Positions 5,521-11,379 of a stretch of DNA of 11,379 bases are shown piece by piece. The translations under genes and the position numbers were made by a program. The stretch is taken from contig WRMX01000077.1 in NCBI GenBank assembly GCA_009776905.1, positions 2,512 to 13,890 of the forward strand. The letters are read 5' to 3'. The notes under the pieces are model-generated. The model ran no database searches. It was given only the letters and a program-made list of their open reading frames with translations, and was not told the origin of the DNA. The stretch comes from Oscillospiraceae bacterium (GTDB lineage: Bacteria; Bacillota; Clostridia; Oscillospirales; Oscillospiraceae). Every line of letters starts with the position of its first letter. The first letter of the stretch is position 1.

Positions 5521-6966
5521 ATGAGCAAGAGCAAAAACAAGCTAAAGATACTCAGCGTGGTTTCCGAGGTAGTCCCGTTTATTGCCACCGGGGGGATGGG
5601 TCAGGTGGCGGGCGCGCTTGCGACGGCTCTGGCTGAAAACAGCCCGGAGCTGGATGTACGCGTCGTGGCTCCCCTATATGCGCAATTCCGCGAGAAATAT
5701 GAGCCGTCGATACGCTTTGTCGGAGAGGCGGTCGTGAAACTAGCATGGCGCGAACTGTATTGCGGGGTATATGAGCTCGAACAAAACAATGTTACATATT
5801 ATTTCGTCGATAACCGCCATTACTTCGGGCGGGAAGCCGCCTATGGGTATTACGACGATGGCGAGCGCTTCGCGTTTTTCTCGAAAGCCGTGTTTACGGT
5901 CATGCAGCTTTCCGGATTCACCCCTGACGTCATTCACGCGCATGACTGGCAGACCGCGCTCGTGCCGATATACATAAAAACGCGGTTTGCGCAAGAGTTT
6001 GGCGGCATCAGGACCGTCTTCACAATCCACAACATGGAATATCAGGGGAAGTATGCAAGCGAAATTCTGACGGATGTATTTGATTTATGGCCTACTGAAA
6101 TGGGTCTAGTTGAATATGATTCATGCATAAACCTGCTGAAAGGTGCGATTGTCTGCGCCGACAAGCTCACGACGGTCAGCCCGACATATGCCAGAGAGCT
6201 GCAGTCCGGAGGCGGATATGGACTCGACGCCATAATCGCGGAGAACGCATATAAACTCAGCGGCATCATCAACGGCATCGACACAAAATCATACGATCCG
6301 CGCACCGACCAGCTCCTCGAAAAGAATTATTCCGAGGACACCATCGAAGACAAGGTTTTCAATAAAGCGAAGCTTCAAGAGCTGTTCGGCCTGCCTGTAT
6401 CCCCCCGCAAGATGCTGATCTGCGTCGTCTCGCGGCTTGTATCGCACAAGGGGATCGACCTGATAACGTATATGCTCAGCGAATTAATGAAGCTGGACAT
6501 ACAATTTCTGCTCCTGGGCACGGGCGACCATGATTTCGAGCTCTTTTTCGAAGAAATGGCGCTGCGTTATACCGACAAGATCGGCGTGAGCATCGCATAT
6601 AACCCGGAAATCGCAAACAAAATCTACGCTGGCGCCGATGTCATGCTGATGCCTTCGCGCAGCGAGCCTTGCGGTTTGGCGCAAATGATCGCGTGCAGAT
6701 ATGGCACGATTCCCATAGTCCGCAAAACGGGCGGGCTGGCGGATACGATTTCCGACTGCCGCATGGGCAACGGCAATGGCTTCATATTTGACGACTATTC
6801 CTCCGGGGCGCTCCTCGACACCGTGACATACGCGCTCGATCTCTATGCAAATCGCGAGGGAGATTGGAAAAATCTGATGATAGAGGCGATGCGGCGTGAT
6901 TTCGGGTGGGATCTCTCCGCAAAGGCATATGCGGATGTATATAAGGCTTTATGTGAAAATAAATGA
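5521..6966 (+). CDS. glgA: Glycogen synthase, ADP-glucose type (GT5)
   Basis: GlgA moves glucose from ADP-glucose to the non-reducing end of an alpha-1,4 glucan. The 481-residue length is normal for bacterial GT5 enzymes. The N-terminal Rossmann domain carries SEVVPFIATGGMGQVAGAL (15-33), VIHAHDWQT (137-145), TVFTIHNMEYQGKY (165-178) and TTVSPTYARE (217-226). The C-terminal domain carries VSRLVSHKGIDL (303-314, with Arg305 and Lys310), LLGTGD (331-336), PSRSEPCGLAQM (378-389, with Glu382) and RKTGGLADT (401-409). The N-terminal K-x-G-G-L motif of the E. coli enzyme reads ATGGM here: Ala22 stands where the ADP-glucose-binding Lys is expected, while the C-terminal KTGGL is intact. GGGAGG at 5505-5510 sits 10 bases before the ATG. 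Its TGA overlaps the ATG of the next gene, so the two are probably translationally coupled. Confidence 0.97.
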   Translation: MSKSKNKLKILSVVSEVVPFIATGGMGQVAGALATALAENSPELDVRVVAPLYAQFREKYEPSIRFVGEAVVKLAWRELYCGVYELEQNNVTYYFVDNRHYFGREAAYGYYDDGERFAFFSKAVFTVMQLSGFTPDVIHAHDWQTALVPIYIKTRFAQEFGGIRTVFTIHNMEYQGKYASEILTDVFDLWPTEMGLVEYDSCINLLKGAIVCADKLTTVSPTYARELQSGGGYGLDAIIAENAYKLSGIINGIDTKSYDPRTDQLLEKNYSEDTIEDKVFNKAKLQELFGLPVSPRKMLICVVSRLVSHKGIDLITYMLSELMKLDIQFLLLGTGDHDFELFFEEMALRYTDKIGVSIAYNPEIANKIYAGADVMLMPSRSEPCGLAQMIACRYGTIPIVRKTGGLADTISDCRMGNGNGFIFDDYSSGALLDTVTYALDLYANREGDWKNLMIEAMRRDFGWDLSAKAYADVYKALCENK

Positions 6967-8765
6967 GTAATTTGTATATTTTTGATGAAAACGATGAGCT
7001 CTTCAGAGATCCCGGAGGAGCGTTTGAAACTCCCGGCAGCCTGGACTTGAGCATAAAGCTGCTGCGGGGAGCCGCAACCGGCGCGAGGCTCCGCTTCTCC
7101 CTCGACGGGCGCGAAGCTGTCGAAACTCCCATGCTCTTCGATCGCGTGAGCGGTGGCTACGATGTCTATAGGAGCAAGCTTACGATAGACGAGCCCGGGT
7201 TGTATTGGTACAGCTTCCTCGTCGATGCTGTCGACGGTTCTGTCGTAGCGGTCCCGGAGCAACAAGGGAGCGCGTTCCAGATTACGACGAGCGCCCCGTT
7301 GGAAAGCGATCCGGAGTGGATCAAAGGCGGCTTCATCTACCACATCTTTGTCGATAGGTTCTGCCGCGGAGGCGAGCTAAGGCTGCGGCCGGGCGCGGTT
7401 TTTCGATCCGACTGGGGCGGCTGCCCTCAATACGCCCCCGATGAAGAGGGCATTGTCCGCAATAATGACTTTTTCGGCGGCGATTTATATGGTATAATCG
7501 AAAAACTGCCCTATCTTGAAGACCTTGGCGTCACCTGCCTATATTTGAGCCCGGTGTTCAGCGCGGCATCAAATCATAAATATGACACGGGCGACTTCAT
7601 GCAGATAGACCCCGCGTTCGGCGGCGACGAAGCGTTCAGGCTCTTGTGCAAAGAAGCGGGCGTTCACGGCATGAAGGTCATCCTCGACGGCGTTTTCAAT
7701 CATGTCGGGATCGACAGCAGATATTTCAACATATATGGCAATTACGATTCCGTCGGCGCATTTCAAAACCCGCAGTCTCCATATCACGACTGGTTTACGT
7801 TCCGTGACGACGGCACATATGACGCTTGGTGGGGCATCAAGCTCCTCCCCGCGCTCAATAAGAGCAATATGGGTTATAAAGATTTCATCTGCGGGAAAGA
7901 CGGGGTCATCGCTTACTGGACCAAGGCGGGCGTCGCGGGATGGCGGCTCGACGTTGTCGATGAGCTGCCCGACACGTTTTTATATCCTCTGTGCGAAGCG
8001 ATCAAGCGCGAAAACAGCGATGCCCTCATCATCGGCGAGGTATGGGAAGATGCATCGAACAAAATTTCATATGATGTGAGACGGCGTTATTTCCTGGGTG
8101 GACAGCTCGACAGCGTCACGAACTATCCGTTGAAAGAGGCCCTCATCTCATTTTTGAAATACAGCAAGGCGGAGCAGCTGGCCGCGACGATGGACACTTT
8201 ATATAGAAATTATCCGAAGCATGCGCGCCAGACGCTGATGAACATTCTGGGGACGCACGACACGGCCCGCATTCTCACTACGCTGAGCGATACGGAGATG
8301 CCGCATTCAAAATATGAGATGGAGCATTTCAGGCTCAGCGAAGATGAACGCGCGAAAGCGCGGCGCAGGCTCATTCTCGCGGCGACGCTGCAATTCACAT
8401 TGCCTGGAGTTCCCTGCGTATATTATGGCGACGAAGCGGGGATGGAAGGCTGCGCCGACCCGTTCAACAGACGGTGCTATCCTTGGGGCGGCGAAGACAT
8501 TGGCCTGGTCGAATGGTATAAACGGCTCAGCAGTATAAGGAAACGTTATAGCTGTTTCACGGATGGTAAGTATTATCTCGTGGAAGCGCGTGCGGGCTTG
8601 TTCGCTTTCATTCGCGACAATGGCGCCAACCGCGTCCTCATCGCGGTGAACAATACGGACACCGACAGAACATTGAGCATCGACGGATTCACTTACGACA
8701 TCCTCAACGACATGCCCGCAGATGCTCTCATCGTCAGGGCAGGGTCGCCCGGGATTTACATATAA
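6963..8765 (+). CDS. Cytoplasmic GH13 alpha-glucan hydrolase (alpha-amylase/neopullulanase-like)
   Basis: This 600-residue retaining alpha-glycosidase probably acts on maltooligosaccharides or branched dextrins. An N-terminal beta-sandwich of CBM34-like type (about 1-115, with FRDPGGAF at 14-21) precedes a barrel starting GGFIYHIFVDRF (122-133). GH13 motifs are complete: DGVFNH (242-247), GWRLDVVDE with nucleophile Asp330, IIGEVWED with acid/base Glu359, and LGTHDTAR with Asp433. LLPALN (294-299) fills the region V position, resembling the MPKLN motif of the neopullulanase/cyclomaltodextrinase/maltogenic amylase group; exact specificity cannot be read from this. GH13 continues to about 510, followed by a C-terminal beta domain. 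No signal peptide is seen, so it should meet stored glycogen in the cytoplasm. It overlaps glgA by ATGA and has no clear ribosome site of its own, implying coupling. With no glgX or pulA nearby it may serve as the debranching or oligosaccharide-clearing enzyme (inference). Confidence 0.92.
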   Translation: MSNLYIFDENDELFRDPGGAFETPGSLDLSIKLLRGAATGARLRFSLDGREAVETPMLFDRVSGGYDVYRSKLTIDEPGLYWYSFLVDAVDGSVVAVPEQQGSAFQITTSAPLESDPEWIKGGFIYHIFVDRFCRGGELRLRPGAVFRSDWGGCPQYAPDEEGIVRNNDFFGGDLYGIIEKLPYLEDLGVTCLYLSPVFSAASNHKYDTGDFMQIDPAFGGDEAFRLLCKEAGVHGMKVILDGVFNHVGIDSRYFNIYGNYDSVGAFQNPQSPYHDWFTFRDDGTYDAWWGIKLLPALNKSNMGYKDFICGKDGVIAYWTKAGVAGWRLDVVDELPDTFLYPLCEAIKRENSDALIIGEVWEDASNKISYDVRRRYFLGGQLDSVTNYPLKEALISFLKYSKAEQLAATMDTLYRNYPKHARQTLMNILGTHDTARILTTLSDTEMPHSKYEMEHFRLSEDERAKARRRLILAATLQFTLPGVPCVYYGDEAGMEGCADPFNRRCYPWGGEDIGLVEWYKRLSSIRKRYSCFTDGKYYLVEARAGLFAFIRDNGANRVLIAVNNTDTDRTLSIDGFTYDILNDMPADALIVRAGSPGIYI

Positions 8766-8819
8766 TGAACTGTCCGGGCATTGGCTTGCACGGCTCCGAT
8801 GGCAGTTCCAATAGCTTAT

Positions 8820-8825
8820 AGGGGG
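8820..8825 (+). promoter_or_regulatory. Ribosome site of glgP, with two candidate starts
   Basis: AGGGGG precedes an in-frame TTG (8831, 5 bases away) and an ATG (8837, 11 bases away). glgD and glgA both use ATG starts 10 bases after their sites, so the ATG is preferred. The difference is two residues. The 65 bases after the previous stop show no terminator or clear promoter. Confidence 0.6.
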
Positions 8826-8836
8826 ATTTATTGCAG

Positions 8837-11260
8837 ATGGATTTATTGGAAAACGGCGTATTCTCCACTCTTTTCATTGACAAACTGGAATCTATCCGAT
8901 GCGTGAACGTCGAAGACGCGACTCCGGAAGATTGCTATATCTCGCTCGCCAACCTCGTCAAGGATCAAATCATGAAGAGGTGGGTGCAAACAGCCGCAAA
9001 CACGTTCAAAAAAGGCAAAAAGAAGCAGATGTACTACTTCTCGCTCGAGTTTCTGCTGGGCAGGATGCTGGAGAGCAACATGGCGGCGCTCGGTCTGCGG
9101 GATGTTTGCGACAAAACATTGACGGAACTCGGTTTTGACCCGCAGGAGGTATACAACGTCGAGCTGGACCCCGGGCTCGGCAATGGCGGCCTCGGCAGGC
9201 TCGCGGCGTGCTTCATGGACTCGCTCGCATATCTCGGTTTGCCGGGCAATGGCTGCAGCATCAGGTATAAATACGGACTGTTTGAGCAGAAGATCATCGA
9301 TGGATATCAGGTCGAGGTCCCGGACAACTGGCTGCGAAACGATGTCGTATGGGAAGTTAAAAAGCCCAATAAAGCGAGGCTCGTAAAATTCTACGGCGAC
9401 ATCACCGAGGAAGTCAAGGAAGGCAGGCGTTGGTTCTACCACGAAAACTATGAGTCCGTGGTCGCGATGCCATATGACGTGCCCATCCCGGGCGGCGACA
9501 GCGAGACTGTCAATACGCTGCGCCTATGGAGCGCCGAATCCACGCAGCAGATCGATTACGGCTCATTTTCCAGCGGCGACTATTTGAACGCAATTTCGCG
9601 CAAATATTCTGCGGAGGCGATTTCGGAGGTTTTGTATCCGGACGATTCCAACTATCAAAACCGCATGCTTCGGCTCAAGCAGCAATATTTCTTCGTGTCC
9701 GCGGGCGTCCAGAGCATCGTCTCGCATTATAAGCGCTATTATGGCGATATCAGGAAGCTGCCCGATTATGTGGCAATCCATATCAACGACACGCACCCTG
9801 CCCTTGCGATTCCAGAGCTAATGCGCATCCTGATGGACGAAGAAGGCCTCGGCTGGGATGAGGCTTGGGACATCACTGTTCAGACCGTTTCGTATACAAA
9901 CCACACTATATTACCGGAAGCTCTTGAAAAATGGCCGGTCGATTCCTTCTCGGAACTCCTCCCAAGAATATTTATGATCGTGCGAGAGATAAATGCGCGT
10001 TTCACCAACATGCTCTACAGCAAGATGAAGGACGGGCAGGAAAAGGTGTCGCGAATGTCCATCATCTCGAACAATGAAATTTCCATGGCATATCTCGCGA
10101 TCGTCGGCAGCCACGCGGTCAACGGCGTTGCGAATGTCCACAGCGAGCTGTTGAAGCATGAGCTGTTCAGCGGTTTTTACGAAGTATATCCGGAGCGTTT
10201 CAGCAATAAGACGAACGGCATCACGCACAGGAGATGGCTCAGGTCTGCAAATAGAAGCCTGACGAAGCTGATATCCGATACGATTGGCGACGATTGGATC
10301 AAAGAGCCGCTCAAACTCTCGATGCTCGACGATTCCGGCGCCGTGCGCGACAGCGCGTTTCTCGGCAATTTGCAATCCATCAAGCGCGAGAACAAGCTCA
10401 GGCTCGCGAAGATAATCTACGATAGCAATGGCGTGAAGGTCAATCCCGATTCGATATTCGATGTGCAGGTCAAGCGGATCCATGCATATAAACGCCAATT
10501 GCTGCTGCTTCTCTACATAATTGATTTATATTACAAACTGCTCGATGATCCGAATCTCAACATCGTTCCAAGAACGTTCATCGCTGCGGGGAAGGCCGCG
10601 CCAAGCTATCATTTCGCCAAGGAAATAATCAAATTATTCTCCGTCGTCGCCGATGGCGTGAATAATGACCCCCGCATGAAGGACAGGATCAAGGTTGTAT
10701 TTCTCGAAAACTACAGGGTTTCGCTGGCTGAAAACATTTTCCCCGCCTCTGATTTGAGCGAGCAGATATCGACGGCAAGCATGGAAGCGTCCGGCACCGG
10801 AAACATGAAGTTTATGATGAACGGTGCTGTCACCATCGGAACTCACGATGGGGCGAATATTGAGATATTTGGCGCCGTCGGCGAGGGCAACTACATCCCA
10901 TTTGGCTTGACTGTCCCGGATGTGCTGGAGCTGCGCCGCAACCAAAGCTACAACAGTCGTGAGTTTCTCAGCAACCACGAGGCCTTGCGGCGCATCATAT
11001 ATGATGTCATCAATTCGACTCCGCACCTTGCGGGGCACGCGCAATTTCAATTTATCTATGATTCGCTCACTGCGAACAACGATGAGTTTTTCGTCATGAA
11101 GGATTTTGACGCATATATAGAAGCGCAGGCGAAGGCAAACGATTTATATGCGGACGCGGATAAATGGGCGAGGATGTCCGCGATGAACATCGCTCATTCC
11201 GGGATTTTCGCCAGCGACGAGACGATCAAGCGCTATGCCGCCGAGATCTGGCACATTTAA
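8837..11260 (+). CDS. glgP: Glycogen/starch/alpha-glucan phosphorylase (GT35)
   Basis: GlgP uses inorganic phosphate to release glucose-1-phosphate from non-reducing ends of alpha-1,4 glucan, with pyridoxal phosphate as cofactor. From ATG 8837 the protein has 807 residues, typical for the family. Seen motifs include YYFSLEFLLGRML (66-78), DPGLGNGGLGRLAACFMDS (111-129), IHINDTHPALAIPELMR (314-330), FSNKTNGITHRRWL (455-468), VQVKRIHAYKRQ (543-554) and the PLP-binding signature EASGTGNMKFMMNG, whose Lys658 would form the Schiff base. The THDGANIEI segment follows. All catalytic blocks are present and no frame break is visible. Bacterial enzymes of this type lack the animal N-terminal phosphorylation control, and none is visible here. 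It is the last gene of the run; its stop is followed within 5 bases by the 42-bp hairpin repeats. The start may instead be TTG 8831, adding two residues. Confidence 0.97.
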   Translation: MDLLENGVFSTLFIDKLESIRCVNVEDATPEDCYISLANLVKDQIMKRWVQTAANTFKKGKKKQMYYFSLEFLLGRMLESNMAALGLRDVCDKTLTELGFDPQEVYNVELDPGLGNGGLGRLAACFMDSLAYLGLPGNGCSIRYKYGLFEQKIIDGYQVEVPDNWLRNDVVWEVKKPNKARLVKFYGDITEEVKEGRRWFYHENYESVVAMPYDVPIPGGDSETVNTLRLWSAESTQQIDYGSFSSGDYLNAISRKYSAEAISEVLYPDDSNYQNRMLRLKQQYFFVSAGVQSIVSHYKRYYGDIRKLPDYVAIHINDTHPALAIPELMRILMDEEGLGWDEAWDITVQTVSYTNHTILPEALEKWPVDSFSELLPRIFMIVREINARFTNMLYSKMKDGQEKVSRMSIISNNEISMAYLAIVGSHAVNGVANVHSELLKHELFSGFYEVYPERFSNKTNGITHRRWLRSANRSLTKLISDTIGDDWIKEPLKLSMLDDSGAVRDSAFLGNLQSIKRENKLRLAKIIYDSNGVKVNPDSIFDVQVKRIHAYKRQLLLLLYIIDLYYKLLDDPNLNIVPRTFIAAGKAAPSYHFAKEIIKLFSVVADGVNNDPRMKDRIKVVFLENYRVSLAENIFPASDLSEQISTASMEASGTGNMKFMMNGAVTIGTHDGANIEIFGAVGEGNYIPFGLTVPDVLELRRNQSYNSREFLSNHEALRRIIYDVINSTPHLAGHAQFQFIYDSLTANNDEFFVMKDFDAYIEAQAKANDLYADADKWARMSAMNIAHSGIFASDETIKRYAAEIWHI

Positions 11261-11264
11261 CGAT

Positions 11265-11379
11265 TCCGCGCCCGTAGCGGCGGCATTCTGCCGCCACCTA
11301 TCCTCCTCCGCGCCCATAGCGGCGGCAACCTGCCGCCACCTATCCTCCTCCGCACCTGTAGCGGCGGCAACCTGCCGCC
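11265..11379 (+). repeat. Array of 42-bp hairpin repeats (three copies, truncated by window end)
   Basis: Copies start at 11265, 11307 and 11349 at an exact 42-base spacing. Each has TCCGC, then (G/A)TAG (11274, 11316, 11358), then a perfect 7-bp hairpin GGCGGCA-NNN-TGCCGCC at 11279-11295, 11321-11337 and 11363-11379. Between hairpins lies ACCTATCCTCC. The third copy ends with the window at its hairpin, so the array may continue. It begins 4 bases after the glgP stop. No T-tract follows the stems, so these are not canonical intrinsic terminators, though they may stabilise or end the operon message. The GTAG head and 3-base loop match the layout of the palindromes at 296-389, with a different arm sequence. 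Confidence 0.9.

Noticed and set aside
11265..11379. CRISPR array or intrinsic terminators at the right end
   Set aside because: Spacers do not vary between the 42-bp units, so it is not CRISPR, and no T-tract follows the stems, so they are not canonical terminators.

Overview
This window carries a bacterial glycogen locus. Six closely spaced genes run rightward on the + strand: glgB, glgC, glgD, glgA, a GH13 alpha-glucan hydrolase and glgP. Two genes run leftward from the same area: the 5' end of carA and a small carboxymuconolactone-decarboxylase-like (CMD) protein. The paired glgC/glgD genes, the glgB-C-D-A-P order (as in Bacillus subtilis), strong AGGAGG-type ribosome sites and GTG starts point to a Firmicute, most likely a clostridial anaerobe. 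This placement is inferred from gene content and family resemblance; no marker gene is present.

Layout. 1-197 (-): N-terminal 65 codons of carA, cut by the window edge. 198-436: leader of carA and 3' flank of the CMD gene, holding two GTAG-headed palindromes. 437-748 (-): CMD-like protein. 749-1114: divergent regulatory region with two promoter-like pairs facing glgB. 1115-3133: glgB, with tandem repeats at both ends. 3153-4304: glgC. 4326-5441: glgD. 5521-6966: glgA. 6963-8765: GH13 hydrolase, overlapping glgA by 4 bases. 8837-11260: glgP. 11265-11379: three copies of a 42-bp hairpin repeat, still in progress at the window end.

How the genes work together. GlgC, probably with its degenerate partner GlgD, makes ADP-glucose from glucose-1-phosphate and ATP. 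GlgA adds glucose to alpha-1,4 chains and GlgB introduces alpha-1,6 branches. GlgP releases glucose-1-phosphate from chain ends. The GH13 enzyme has no signal peptide, so it probably trims or debranches oligosaccharides in the cytoplasm; no glgX or classical pullulanase gene lies in the window.

The enzymes themselves look ordinary and intact. The unusual material is repetitive: a 3 x 12-residue repeat added to the GlgB N-terminus with a near match inside GlgD, a 2 x 6-residue GlgB tail, and two REP-like hairpin families sharing a GTAG head on either side of the locus. I found no RNA gene, CRISPR array, transposase or clearly new multi-gene system.
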